Of a stretch of DNA of 31,541 bases, positions 9,801 through 19,585 are shown one piece after another. Each line of letters starts with the position of its first letter. Position 1 is the first letter of the stretch. The stretch lies in contig WELB01000010.1 of the NCBI GenBank assembly GCA_009602725.1, positions 243,536 to 275,076 on the forward strand. Direction: 5' to 3'. The translations under genes were made by a program, and so were the position numbers. The notes under the pieces are model-generated. The model was not told the origin of the DNA. It made no database searches and saw only the letters and a list, made by a program, of their open reading frames with translations. Source of the stretch: Spirogloea muscicola. Its lineage: Eukaryota > Streptophyta > Zygnematophyceae > Spirogloeales > Spirogloeaceae.

Positions 9801-12800
9801 ATTGAATCACCACAAATGCCCTGATCATGACGTTGTGAAGGACGCTGCGAGCCGACCACTTGATTAGCTCGATGATGCCATTGCCATGATGCAGATCTGC
9901 TTTGGCAAACGAGCTCTTTGATATCGCACCTTCAAAGTCTTCTCCAACTCCAAATCCAGGTCACCTGCCACCTGCTCATATGTTCTTCTGATTTGATTCT
10001 CAATGACATCCCTCTCCTTCTTGATATTGGCGAGGCTTGGATCGTAGCCAGGAGAGATGATGTACTCATTGTTCTCAATCTACGATTTTGAATGGATACA
10101 CCCAAGTTAGAATACAAGAATCAATTGACCCTGGCCATAGGAGCAGCTCCTGCATTTGCAATAGGCAAAATACACAGGTTTCTACATCAACAGAGCCTTG
10201 AGCTGATTATGAAGCCACCTGGTCCAGATCAACAGCGGCCTCCACAAGGCCTTCGTATTTGCCAAGATGCTCTCTCCCGGTCCACTCCTCCAGTTGAATC
10301 ACATATCTCTGTCTTAGAATCCCCGAGAATTGGCCATCAATCTTCCCAAGAATGTCCTTGATGAAAGGCAATCGCACACTAGCCTGCACGATTAAAGTCA
10401 TGCTGTGCTTTCAGACGAGCCTCCAAGGTCATGAATTCTTGGATATATGTGCAATGTATGGGATTGTGAGCAGCTCGCAGGCTCTGACTGTGGTTTTGTG
10501 TTGTAGTACTAGCAAGTATTGCCTACACTCATGCATGGCAAAATTCCATCCCTGGACCTCGAAACAGTGGAAGACCTTGACGTGCTGACCTGATAGAGCT
10601 TCACAATATCATGCAAGCTGGCCTTTCTTCTCTCGACCTTGCGGGTCAGCCTTTCAATGTCAGGCAGCCTCCGCATGTGCTGCTTCATGTCTTGCCTCAT
10701 CTCTGTGCTGGTCACGAAGGCCTGTCGTTCGTCAACTGAAGCGTGCAAGAATCAGTCACTGACAGTTGATCTATTACATGGAGAAGGGTAAGAATGTGCA
10801 TGCAGAGGCAAATGCTGCAATGAGGCTAGTAGAGGTATCCGAATGTACAATCAGTACCCCTGGACTTTAATTATCTGCATAAGAGGAACTTTTACAAGGT
10901 GAGCATTTGCAGAGGTGCAGTATGAACCTCGACAATGTCGTGCCTGCAGGCTATCTCTGCTACATCGAGCAGGGGTTGCTTCAACCAGCGATTCAGCAGC
11001 CGCTTCCCCATGCCTGCTGTGCTTGTGCGATTCATGAGACCAAAGATACTGAAGTTCTTATTTGCATCTGATTTGCTCTCGAGGACATTCAGCGCTCTGA
11101 GAGCTGCTGCATCCAGACGCATGTACGTGTCCAGGCTGTAGGGCTGGACAACATACTTCCCAGAGCTGCTGTCATCAGCCATGAGGTCTGTGTATGCAAG
11201 CAGGGCTGCCAGTGCAGCTGATGGCGTCTCTGACATGGTGAGGCCCTTGTACTGTTCCGCAGAGCCTTTGACCAGCCTGCTCAAATCCTGCTCAACGTCC
11301 CGTGCTTTGAAGTCGCTGCGCTTCCTCTCTACCAGCAGTACATTGCAGCGTGCAATCACATCCCTCAGCCTGCGTCCATCCGGTGTCTTTGCACCATCCT
11401 GCGGCAGGACTATCTCTTTGCAGCCCAGGGCAAGGATAGTAGACTCCAGATTTGTGTACTGGTCATCATCGAGGAACTCTGTCATCCCCAAGGTGCGCTT
11501 TGTCATGTCCACAAAAGCCATGCCAACTGATCGCTCATTCTCTTTCACCACCAGGTTTATTGCCATTACAACAGGAGAGTCCTGCAGAGAATCAATGGCA
11601 CCAATAGCTCGTCACTGTGGGCTGGACCAGGCTGACAGCATAACACCGCTGGCAGATTTGGTGCCTAGGTTGGATGCTGTGCATGCTGAGCGAAGAGTGG
11701 ACATCTCTTGCTCTCCACAGCTTGCTATGACTACCCTTTGCTTGATCCAGAGGTAAGAGGAAAGAGTGGCATCAAAAAGTATGTCTATCAAACAGGTTGT
11801 AATCTTCACAAACTTGCTTAGAAAATGGGTGAGTGGGGCAGTGATTGATTGGCCCACAGGCCAGGCCGAATCAAAAGAGTGCACTAACCTGCATGTCATT
11901 GTTATGGAAGAGGATATCCTCAAAGCTCCCAAGCTTGCCAGGAGTGCCAGTTTTTGTGACACGCCAGTTTGCACCACTGCCCTCATAGAGCTCAATGACA
12001 TGGTCTGTCTTTTCAAGAAGGAGGTCCCGGAGGATGGTCTCCAACATGGTCCTAGAGATGCTGACTGATGCTAGACACTTGCCAGGTGAAGCTCCAAGCT
12101 GGCGCAAAACTGTCATGGTTTTGAAATATTCTCGAGCCAGGAGGCTAGCATGCTCGCCATGGGCTGTGTAGTACTCCTGAGAAAGGGCCAAAGAGGAGGT
12201 ATGATGAGGAATCAGCTATAGTACATTGTCATGACCTGCAGCAATTGAGCTGGTCCACCCTCTTACTGAGCAAAGAGCTCTTATAGAATGTCGCCAGCTA
12301 AGAAAGTCTCTCCATCTGAAGCTAGAATCCTCAGATTGCCCACATGCTCCAGAAGGCGTGCATAAAATGGTTGGATGCTGACCTTGCGATCAAAGAATCG
12401 CATAATCTGAGGATCCTGCAACAACATGAAGAGTTTGCAAAGCATCAGTCTACTTACGATTGACCCAACAACGGCTAGTAGAATAGTTGACCACTTCGTG
12501 TTCTCCTCTTTCAATGTATGCAGTCAAAATCCCATGCCTGTGATCTAAGAGCAAGCGATGCAGGCAGTACAAAAGCTTGAAAAATCAGCGTCAGCGGCAG
12601 CATGCCTTACTTGCGGCAGCTTCTCGAAGAAGTCAATAAACGCCAGTGCAGCTCTAGCATCTGCATAAGAGGTTGCCCTGTCAGCTCAGACAGGGAGGTT
12701 CTAGCTGCTACACTAATGTGCCAGTTGTTGATTACTCTCAGGCGGTGGTCGGTACCACAAGCAAGAACGGTGCAGCCTGCTGCCAAAGTAGTATGTAGCA

Positions 12801-12891
12801 TCACCCGACTAATCTGGGTCTCACCTATTTTCAGCTCAGGAGCCTTCTGCTCCTCAGGGCCCTCAGGGCTGTCCATGTCATCCTCTTTCAT
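6857..12891 (-). CDS. MSH2: DNA mismatch repair protein MSH2 (17 exons)
   Basis: MutS homologue that pairs with MSH6 or MSH3 in the nucleus to recognise mismatches and small loops. Exons, first to last: 12891-12825, 12660-12611, 12415-12383, 12176-11889, 11581-10928, 10721-10590, 10383-10219, 10079-9930, 9756-9514, 9358-9248, 9140-9051, 8792-8721, 8463-8353, 8263-8137, 7859-7651, 7406-7251, 7081-6857. All introns are GT-AG and the exons join to 960 codons plus stop. The N-terminal mismatch-binding-like domain contains MRFFDRK and YYTAHGEH and lacks the Phe-x-Glu wedge, as expected for MSH2. Lever and clamp domains follow. Walker A is GPNMGGKST at residues 673-681, Walker B is DELGRGTS at 752-759, and ATHFHEL comes after it. 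The plant-like opening [14 protein letters not shown] supports the start at 12891. Exon ends were called by eye; the acceptors of exons 6 and 17 are the least certain. Confidence 0.93.
7421..7525. repeat. 52-bp tandem duplication in an MSH2 intron
   Basis: Two near-identical copies of about 52 bp (7421-7472 and 7473-7525) share AATTGAATTGACGTGAAA and GTCACTCAG-GCTGTTT. They lie inside the intron between MSH2 exons 15 and 16, just upstream (in gene direction) of the exon 16 acceptor at 7407. The reading frame is not affected. Confidence 0.8.
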
Positions 12892-14458
12892 GGTCCAATC
12901 TCAGCTGTATATCACCAGGCCCTGGCCCCTGGTAGGTCCCTAACTCCCCAGCTGACGACAGAGCCGGCAAAACGGCAACACTTCGAAGGGAGTGAAGCGC
13001 TGCCGAGGCAAAGCTACTGGTGTACGCTGGAGCGGGTCTTTCGGCTGCTCGGATCAGCTGCCGGCCCCGACACAAACGCGCCGAGCTGGTTCGCTGTTGC
13101 CGGCTGTGAGCACGCAAGTAGAGTGCAGGAGCATCGTGGCAGACGCCGCTGAGACGGCTTTGGATCTGAGAGCCTCAGACCCTGGCACAAGCGCGCCGAA
13201 CTAGGTCGCTATCGCCCATTGTGAGCCTGCAACTAGAGGACATCGTGGCAGACGCCACTGAATTGGAAGAGGAGTCAAGAGCCCTCGAGCGAGAATGTGG
13301 TTGACGCAGGCTCAGTTCCAGCAAGTGCGCGGGGGACGAGGCGCCACGCTCAGGCAGAGGGGATAGAGGCTGCGAGGGGCAATCTGCTGGTCGGCCAGCG
13401 CGTGTGGTCCGAATGCTGCTGACGGCTGGAGGAGGACGATCTGCCGGACCAGCGCCGTAAGCTGTGAGAAAGCGGCGGCAGCGGGCGAGCGGCGTGGCGC
13501 GGGCGCGGCGGCGGCGGCGATGGCCGGCTCACGGCGAAGTGGCGCGCGGGGGGAGGGCGGGCCTTGGGTCTGGAAGTTCGAGATCGTCTGCTTCCCGCGC
13601 TTCCCCCCGCCAGGAAAAATAAGAGACGGCGCTCGCTCGCGCGTTTGCGCACCACTAAAGTGGTACCTGTTTTCGTCTCAATGAGAAGGCCCGCGGCGCG
13701 CCGAATGGCGCGCCAATTCCTAGACGGGACTGGCGGCCGGAGACGGCATGTGCCCACGGTCGGGGCAACGGCAGCTCCACTAGCCTTCAGCGATCGCCCC
13801 CGGGCCATCAGTCGCCGCTGCCGCCCGACTGCCGCCCACGGCGGCGCCCGCGGCTCCCTGCAGCGCCCCGCTCCTCGCCCCGGCACGGCAGCGCCCGCGC
13901 AGCGCCCGCTCCGCCAGCCGGCCTTCCGGTCCTCTCCGTCGACGCCGCCTCCCGTCACAGCTCTTTCCCAGCTGCCGCCGCCGCGCCACCCAGCCGAGAG
14001 GCTTGCCTGGCGACGTCGAGCTCGATCCGGCAGCCGTGTCGTCTCCTGCTTTTGTGCATTCTTCGATCCCAGTGTGCGCGGATCCTGACACTGCGAAGCG
14101 CGATCAGGTGAGAGCTCGCGTGAGGCTCCAGGCGGAACATGAGAGGGGCATCATGATGAACGTGTAGGCTGGCCCGCTCACCGGTGCTTAGAGGCTCGCC
14201 TGGTCTTTCTGGGTAGACAACCGGCTTGGAGCCTTGTGCTGTCGCTCCCCGGCAAGCGGTACAGAAGAGCTTCTCAGTGTGAGTGGTAGCTATGCACACT
14301 CAGCCATCTGAGGCTTGCACGACAGTCACGAGTCTAACTAGCATTGGGCTTGCTTGTACGATGCTTCTGAGACGGAGTGGTGGTCGTCTTGTAGAGACAA
14401 GGTGCCTGTTGCTAGCTGGGGAGCCCCAGGGTCACTTATATCGGGTACATTGCCTGTG
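12892..14458. promoter_or_regulatory. Shared spacer of the divergent MSH2 and Sec14-like genes
   Basis: About 1.57 kb between two genes that point away from each other, so it should hold both promoters. The middle (about 13400-14090) is very GC- and CpG-rich and contains the palindrome GGCGCGCC twice (about 13695-13715). No TATA box was convincing. A strong donor-like CAG|GTGAGAG at 14107 and an acceptor-like GGCAG at about 14467 could bound a 5'-UTR intron of the Sec14-like gene. Long open frames here look like products of GC-rich composition. Confidence 0.5.
13060..13265. repeat. Imperfect tandem repeat, period about 115 bp, upstream of MSH2
   Basis: Two diverged copies share GCGCCGA, GGTCGCT/GGTTCGCT, TGTGAGC and CATCGTGGCAGACGCC-CTGA (near 13132 and 13243). 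They lie 170-370 bp upstream of the MSH2 ATG, so they may be in its promoter or 5' UTR. Confidence 0.55.
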
Positions 14459-16338
14459 ATGGCAGAGCGGCGAAACATGGCTTCTGCTTTCAAGGACTTT
14501 CCAGCCGGGCAGGACGAGCAGGCCAAGGTACCGCAGACTACTCACAATCTGGGGTGTTTTCACTAGGCAATATCTACAAGATGCTGCAGCAAGACCTGAA
14601 TCACAGCACAGCAGTTCAGGCACAAGCCAAATCTCCAATCTGACAAAGAGAGAAGTATGAGAGTTCAGCAGATTATATTCAGCAACTTAAAGGGCTGAGG
14701 CAGCCTATGCCAGCTTCTCGGAATCAAGCAGTGTTATAAGCGGGTCGATGTGCTTGGTGCTGACAGCTCAATCTGCTGAGTTGCTGCACAGCTCCAAGAG
14801 CTGAGGGCTGCTTTGGGGAACTTGACTGGAAGGGATGCAATATACTGCACGGATGCTTGTCTTCGGCGTTACTTGCGTGCTCGTCATTGGAATCCTAGGA
14901 AGGCTGAGAAGATGCTGAGAGAGACCCTCAAGTGGCGACGACATTTTAAACCGGAGGAGATTACATGGGTGAGCCTTGATAAAGTAAAGAGTGCGAACTA
15001 GTGGCAATCAGTAACATCCTATGGTGGCCTGCATTACAGCTTGGTCAAGCAGTGGCAAAGCACAAGAGTAGAGTCTAGGCTCCCTGAAACTTTCAAGGAC
15101 ATGAAATATGTTGGTCGTGTGTTTGCTGGTGCAGGAGGACATTGAACACGAGGGAGAAACGGCGAAGATGTACAAAGCCAGCTTCTTAGATCGCACAGGA
15201 CGCACGGTCCTCATCATGTGTCCTGGAAGACAGGTGCACGCTTATACTGGTACCAATGTGTTGAGTCTCTCTCAGGTGTGGAAGGAAAGGACTTTGCCAG
15301 TGGGCCTTGTGGGACTGCAGTACTTAGCAGGCAGCACGTTTGGCACAATACCTACGGCCTTTTCGTGCTCTGGAGTCCTTGATGCACTATTGGGCAGTGT
15401 GGTGTATAGACATTATGGGGCTCTAGCAGCTCTTCCCTGCTTATACCCTGACTCTCTTGCTTCATGTTCTGTTCATGTGCAGAATACAAGTGACCACGAC
15501 GGCCAGATGAGGCACTTGGCATACTGTTTGGAAGATGCAATCATCTCTCTTCCCCCTGATCAGGAGCAGATGGTTTGGCTCATTGATTTCCGTGGATGGA
15601 CGTTCCGGAGCTCTCCGCCCATGAGGAGCTCTAGAGAAACCCTCAACATTCTGCAGAATCACTATCCCGAGAGGCTGGGATTGGCAATCCTCTACAATCC
15701 GCCACGCATATTTGAGACTTTCTGGTCGGTATGTACTGACAAAGGCACAGCTCGAACTATTATTGTGACTTGGGTGACCAGTGGCATGTCTAGTGGCATT
15801 GGCATTGTTTCACAAACATGCTACACTGACTTATATAAACAAGCTGCAAACATGGTTGGCTCAGGGACAGGCTTGGAGAATTGGCACCCCTTTCTTTAGA
15901 GATGCAGGCCATGGACTCCTGCTGATTGAGGGCAGCTTTCAGCAGTGTTAGGACAAAGCTGTCAGGCATTCCTTCTCTGCTCTATCTTGGTGTACTCATA
16001 GTGGGCTTATCTGGTTGTTGGTGCAGCTAATAAAGCCATTCATTGACCCAGTAACATTCAAGAAGGTGCGCTTCGTGTACAGCAAAATCCCGGATAGTGC
16101 TAAGCTCATGAGTGAATTGTTTGATTTGGAGGAGCTGGAGGAAGATCTAGGCGGGAAAAAGAAGTGGGTATATGACCATGAAGCGTATGCCAAGCTCCGA
16201 AAGCAGGATGATGTCAGACAGGCACAACACTGGCAGTTGAGGGATGCAGAGAAGGACTCAGACACGGGTGCAAAGGGTGCAAAGGTATCTGAAGTCGTAG
16301 GAGATGAAGCTGCGCCTGCCGCTGCAGCTGTTGCTTAG
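14459..16338 (+). CDS. Sec14-like CRAL-TRIO phosphatidylinositol-transfer family protein (5 exons)
   Basis: A lipid-binding protein of the Sec14 family, probably cytosolic, expected to exchange phosphoinositides or related lipids between membranes. Exons: 14459-14527, 14792-14968, 15135-15233, 15483-15728, 16027-16338; all join in phase 0 to about 300 residues. CRAL-TRIO-N is at about 25-85 (CLRRYLRARHWNPRKAEKML, then LKWRRHFKPEEITW). The lipid-binding lobe is at about 95-235 (GRTVLIMCPGRQ, MVWLIDFRGW, NHYPERLGLAILYNPP, KVRFVYSKIP). An acidic region (LEELEEDLGG) and an Ala/Lys-rich tail follow. It most resembles plant Sec14p-like proteins of the AT1G75170/AT4G36640 type, from memory. An alternative start at 14477 has a better context (AAACATGGC) and would follow a possible 5'-UTR intron, giving 294 residues. 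The ligand is unknown. Confidence 0.88.
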
Positions 16339-16689
16339 AGATTTTTATTGCTAGCTGAGGCATTGTGCCTGCGGGCCATATTTATGTGAAGGGTGGACTG
16401 ATGTTTGGGTACATGTGCCCATGACTCGTAGCTTCATTGTTTATCAGCCAATGAGGCGGCATCTGAGGGCGGCCAATTTGCACGCCCTGTTGAGTTACTC
16501 GAGACTATCAGGCTTGCCGCAGGCATCCCTCTCGCAAAGTCGGGCATGGCTGGCAGGAGAGAGGCACCCTGACGGCGGGTGATAGGGCCTCCAGGATGCT
16601 ACAGCTTTCGTGGTGCAGGCAAGGCAGGCAAGGACAACTTGTACTCCACTTGTGGAGCTTCCTCTGAGCAAGAAGAAGCAATTAATAGG
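16339..16689. other. 3' flank of the Sec14-like gene
   Basis: About 350 bp after the TAG at 16336-16338, presumably 3' UTR and terminator region. A short GGCAGGCA-type direct repeat sits near 16617-16632. Nothing else is recognised. Confidence 0.4.
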
Positions 16690-17230
16690 GACCGATGGCT
16701 GTGGAAGGCCAGCCCAAATTGCCAGCCAAGTCCGAAGGAGTCGGAATGAATTGCCAGAGGGCCAAAGCTGCCAAGTTTACTGGAGAAAGGAAGAAGGCGG
16801 GCGCTGCATCTACACTAAAAGGGAGGCCAGATCGAGCCAATACACTGTTCAGGCAACCGCCAGTGCACGGCATGGGGCAACACGAAGCAAAGCCCCATGG
16901 TAGGGGGCCTAAGATAGCAGTGCGAAAGCCGGCAGATGGGGAACTTGGATACCCACGAGGCAGCACACACAATTTCCCACGAGCCACAAGAGAAGAAGGA
17001 GCAATATGGTTGTGAGAGGCCAGCCCAAGAGAGAGAGAAGGCGCGCGGTGCGCATGTACCGAAAGGGTGGCCGATCCAAGCAAACATATCGTTCAGGCAA
17101 AAGCTAGTGCAAAACGTTGGCCCGAAGTGCATAAAGTGGGCCCAAACAGAAAGGAGAGGAAGGCGCGCAGTCCGCATGAAATCGAAAGGGAGGCCAATAC
17201 AAGCCTTACAAAAGACCTGGTACCGGGGCA
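16690..17230 (-). repeat. Series of LINE 3'-UTR remnants, minus orientation
   Basis: Three degraded antisense copies of the 3'-UTR repeat first seen at 3831 lie in succession (about 16795-16857, 17032-17100, 17155-17212). Each has a form of GAAGGCG...GGAGGCC...TTCAGGCA. They are interspersed with antisense pieces of the hairpin box (GGCCAGCCCAA near 16708 and 17019). No coding potential is supported. The pieces look like independent, strongly truncated insertions of the same retrotransposon family. Confidence 0.55.
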
Positions 17231-17320
17231 ATAAGCTGGCTGATGTGGTCTCTAGTACCCAAACGAGCGGAGTGTCCGGCAGTGGCTGGCCGGCCTCGAC
17301 CTGGCTGCCGCCCACAGCCA

Positions 17321-17395
17321 GGCGGCCCTCCCCTGGAGGGCCGCCAAAAAAGAATGAATTTTGTTCATTCTTTTTTTGGCTGGCTTCTGCCAGCC
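17321..17395. repeat. Three perfect hairpins in 75 bp
   Basis: Three inverted repeats follow one another. The first has arms 17321-17331 (GGCGGCCCTCC) and 17335-17345 with loop CCT. The second has arms 17346-17358 (AAAAAAGAATGAA) and 17364-17376 with loop TTTTG. The third has arms 17378-17384 (GGCTGGC) and 17389-17395 with loop TTCT. The third is the 3'-UTR hairpin of the LINE family. The second looks like a fusion of its flanking T-rich box with an inverted copy of itself. Confidence 0.8.
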
Positions 17396-17446
17396 CCTTC
17401 TCTCCTCCTCGACCCGACCGTTGGAGCAACCGCGATTGCCCCCCGC

Positions 17447-17483
17447 GCCGCCGCCGCCGCCGCCGCTGCGGCGGCGGCGGCGG
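17447..17483. repeat. GCC/CGG palindrome
   Basis: A GCC-repeat tract ending at 17466, one T (17467), then the complementary GCGG tract 17468-17483. This is a perfect inverted repeat with arms of 16 bp. It lies in the Ala/Pro-coding N-terminal part of a LINE fragment. Confidence 0.8.
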
Positions 17484-17857
17484 TCCTTTCGCCCCCCGCT
17501 GCCGCCGGCTGGCGAGCTGGCGCCGACGAGCTCATGGCCGCGCCAGGCCCCGGAGCTTCTTCGGGCGTCACGCTCAAGGCCGCGCCAGACCCTGCCACCC
17601 CCCTCCAAGTGCCTCGCCGCTGCCGAGTTCCCCCGGTCCACCCTCGGCTGGGCAGCAGTTCCCCGTACCTGCGCCAGCGGCAGCTGCTCCTCCCGACGCT
17701 TCAAGCCCCACGGCGGCGGCCTCGGGCGCCCCGGCCTCCTCTACCCCGGCGGGAGCCGAGCTCGTCCTCCCCTACCAAGCGCCTCCTGTCTTCACGGGCA
17801 GCGACGGCCTGAGTACGAGCGAGGTTCTGTCCCTTCGGCCACCCAACTCTTGGCGGC

Positions 17858-18284
17858 CGCGGCACCACCGGCCCTCCTCCCCCCCCCCGCCATCCCCCAT
17901 GCCATTGCTGCTTCCTCAAACTCCTCCAGCAGCTCCACAAGCGGTACAGGTCGAGTCGTCATGGCCCCCGTCAGCACGGTTCCCCCCGCTCTGTGGCACC
18001 TCCGGCCCTCCTTTCCCCCACCCGCCCTCCCCCCTGCCATTGCTGCTTCCTCAGCCTCCACGAGCAGCTCCACAAGCGGTACAGGTCGAGTCGACATGGC
18101 CCCCGTCAGCATGGCTCCCCCCGCTCTGTGGCACCTCCGGCCCTCCCTTCCCCCACCCGCCCTCTCTCCTGCCATTGCTGCTTCCTCAACCTCCTCTAGC
18201 AGCTCTACAAGTGGTACAGGTCGAGTCGACATGGCCCCCGTCAGCACGGCTTCCCCCACTCTGTGGCACCTCCGGCCCTCCTAG
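17858..18284 (+). repeat. 135-bp tandem repeat, about three copies
   Basis: Units repeat every 135 bp: AGCAGCTC-ACAAG-GGT starts at 17928, 18063 and 18198, and CTCTGTGGCACC recurs at 17990, 18125 and 18260. The period is 45 codons, so length change keeps frame. One frame gives Ser-rich peptides with SSSTSGTGRVDMAPVS and LWHLRPS. It lies in the N-terminal region of a LINE fragment. Confidence 0.9.
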
Positions 18285-18343
18285 TATAGGGCGTCATTTC
18301 ATGTAGCCACATTCTTTGCGCTGCATTCTTTGCACTTTCTGCA

Positions 18344-18422
18344 TTTTCTGCCTGAACAATGTAATGGCTTGAATTGGCCTAGCTTTAATCTCATGCGCAC
18401 CGCGCGCCTTCTCTCTCTTCTA
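18344..18422 (+). repeat. Solo 3'-UTR repeat (CTGCCTGAACAATGT type)
   Basis: A close match to the copy A 3' UTR at 3831-3905: CTGCCTGAACAATGT, TTGAATTGGCCT, CATGCGC-CCGCGCGCCTTCT. No coding sequence precedes it directly. It is followed at once by the ATGGGCGAGC start of another LINE fragment, so two family pieces are joined here. Confidence 0.65.
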
Positions 18423-18550
18423 TGGGCGAGCTCGTTCTCCCCCTCGTCCGCCACGTCCTCCGCTGGGTGCGTCCGCACATCCGTCGCGCGCTCCGCCCGG
18501 CGATGCAGCGGATTGTCCGAGACCACCAAAAGGAAGCGCGGCCAGATTGA
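18423..18550 (+). pseudogene. LINE fragment upstream of the RT (MGELVLPLVRHVLRW...)
   Basis: A short frame from ATG 18423 encodes MGELVLPLVRHVLRW, then RPHIRRALRPAMQRIVRD. It matches copy A residues coded at about 885-985 (LPTMRHIPHWARSHIQRA). It runs into the antisense 3'-terminal box of another copy and stops at TGA (18548-18550). Confidence 0.6.
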
Positions 18551-18655
18551 CTGGTGGCTGGGAAAGAAAGGAAAAGCTCGCCCCTAGAAGAGAGGGGCTG
18601 GCAGAAGCCAGCCAAAAAAGAATGGACAAAATCCAAAGAGCTACAGGAGAATCAC
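18531..18655 (-). repeat. Complete LINE 3' UTR with hairpin and terminal box
   Basis: Downstream (on the minus strand) of the stop at 18656-18658. In order it holds TTTGTCCATTCTTTTTTGG, the hairpin GGCTGGC/GCCAGCC (18596-18613), GGGCGAGC, then the terminal box CAGCCACCAGTCAATCTGG followed by CCGCGCTT. It is the best example linking a coding end to the hairpin and the terminal box, which makes those boxes 3' UTR of this LINE family. Confidence 0.7.
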
Positions 18656-19078
18656 TCAGTAACCTCTGCTAAGCAGCCGCAGGTCGGAGAGGCTAGGCTC
18701 GTTGAAGTGGGTCCCCTGGCCAGAGCCAGAGGCAGCAGCGAGGGCTCTGCCGGCACGAAGGTGCAACGCCCGGGCCATAGACCTCTGCAGCGAGACGGCC
18801 AGGCGCATTCGATACACTTGCGCCAGCGACCCGACTGCAGGGAAGTCGATCGGCTCCCCATGGAAGCGACGGGCGATGGTGTGGCGGGCGAGCTGGGTGA
18901 GCAGCTCGAGCCACCGAGCGCCCAGCGCCCCATGGGTATCAATGGCCAACGGGAAGAACTCGTCTTCCCGCGGATGGTCGGCGTACTTCAGCTCTTTGGC
19001 CCGAGCAGCGCAGGCGACCGCATACCCAGCCTTGGTGGCACATTGAGCTGGGTGTGAGCGGTCGTAGGCATCAGAAAG
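18656..19078 (-). pseudogene. LINE fragment: C-terminal part of the endonuclease region
   Basis: A minus-strand frame of about 140 codons matching copy C from the AGYAVACAARAKELKYADHP region to the end. It includes LAIDTHGALG, QVYRMRLAVSLQRS and the terminal LLSRGY with TGA at 18658-18656. It starts abruptly near 19078, where it abuts a 3'-terminal box (GGCCGCCC) of another copy. The catalytic LD...D segment lies upstream of the break and is missing. Confidence 0.75.
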
Positions 19079-19585
19079 GGCGGCCAGATTGACTGGTGGC
19101 TGGGGAAAGGCCAGCCCAAAAAAATGGACAAGGTCTGAAGGAGCCGGAGTGCGGACTGGTGGCTGGGACAGGCACCGGGATGAGGCGGCCTGGAAGGCTT
19201 TTTCCCTTCTGCACCGTCTCGTGCTTTGTAGTTGTTCCCAGCCACCAGTCAATCTGGCCGCGCTTTCTTCTTTTGTAGGTTAGTCCTTTTTCGGCACTTA
19301 TTTCTTTGGCTTTGGACATTGTCCATTCTTTTTTGGGTTGGCTTTGCCAGCCCCTCAGAACTTGTCCATTCTTTTGGGCTGGCCTTTCCCAGCCACCAGT
19401 CAATCTGGCCGCGCTTTCTTTCTATGGGCGAGCTCTTCTCTGGCCCCGTTCGCACTCAGGCTCCCTCAGACTTTGTCCATTCTTTTGGGCTGGCCTTTCC
19501 CAGCCACAAGTCAATTTGGCCGCGCTTCCTCTTCTCGTACTCTGTTCATTCTTTTTTGGGCTGGCTTTTCCAGCCCCTATCCTCA
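19079..19585. repeat. Cluster of solo LINE 3'-UTR ends in both orientations
   Basis: About 500 bp built of the same modules: TTGTCCATTCTTTT, the GGCTGG...CCAGCC hairpin (19098-19116 minus; 19336-19353, 19377-19394, 19488-19505 and 19559-19575 plus), and the terminal box CCAGTCAATCTGGCCGCGC (about 19246, 19398, 19510 plus; about 19082 minus). Some units keep the GCCAGCCCC arm plus ATGGGCGAGC; shorter ones jump from GGCTGG to CCCAGCC and the terminal box. Long frames across it are chance. Confidence 0.75.

Larger units (their letters stand above)
17400..18298 (+). pseudogene. LINE fragment: 5' low-complexity N-terminal region
   Basis: Pro/Ser/Ala-rich sequence matching the N-terminal region of copy A. 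The shared nucleotide block GACGGCCTGAGTACGAGC occurs at about 270 and about 17802 and encodes GLSTSEV in both. After that block the copy A-like reading (TQLLAAAAPP) continues in another frame, so the fragment is frameshifted. It contains the 135-bp tandem repeat. It ends before the zinc finger, so it has no catalytic domain. Confidence 0.6.

Noticed and set aside
6857-12891. Assignment to MSH4, MSH6 or another MutS homologue
   Set aside because: The exon peptides follow MSH2 throughout (APELK opening, [28 protein letters not shown]), and there is no N-terminal Phe-x-Glu wedge as in MSH6.
13350-13958. 202-codon minus-strand frame and 174-codon plus-strand frame in the GC-rich spacer
   Set aside because: Arg/Ala/Pro-rich composition in both strands, no recognisable domain, and located in a divergent promoter region.
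16936-18306. 456-codon plus-strand frame as a real gene
   Set aside because: It crosses antisense 3'-UTR remnants, three hairpins and a frameshifted LINE N-terminal region; the frame is an accident of Pro-rich composition.
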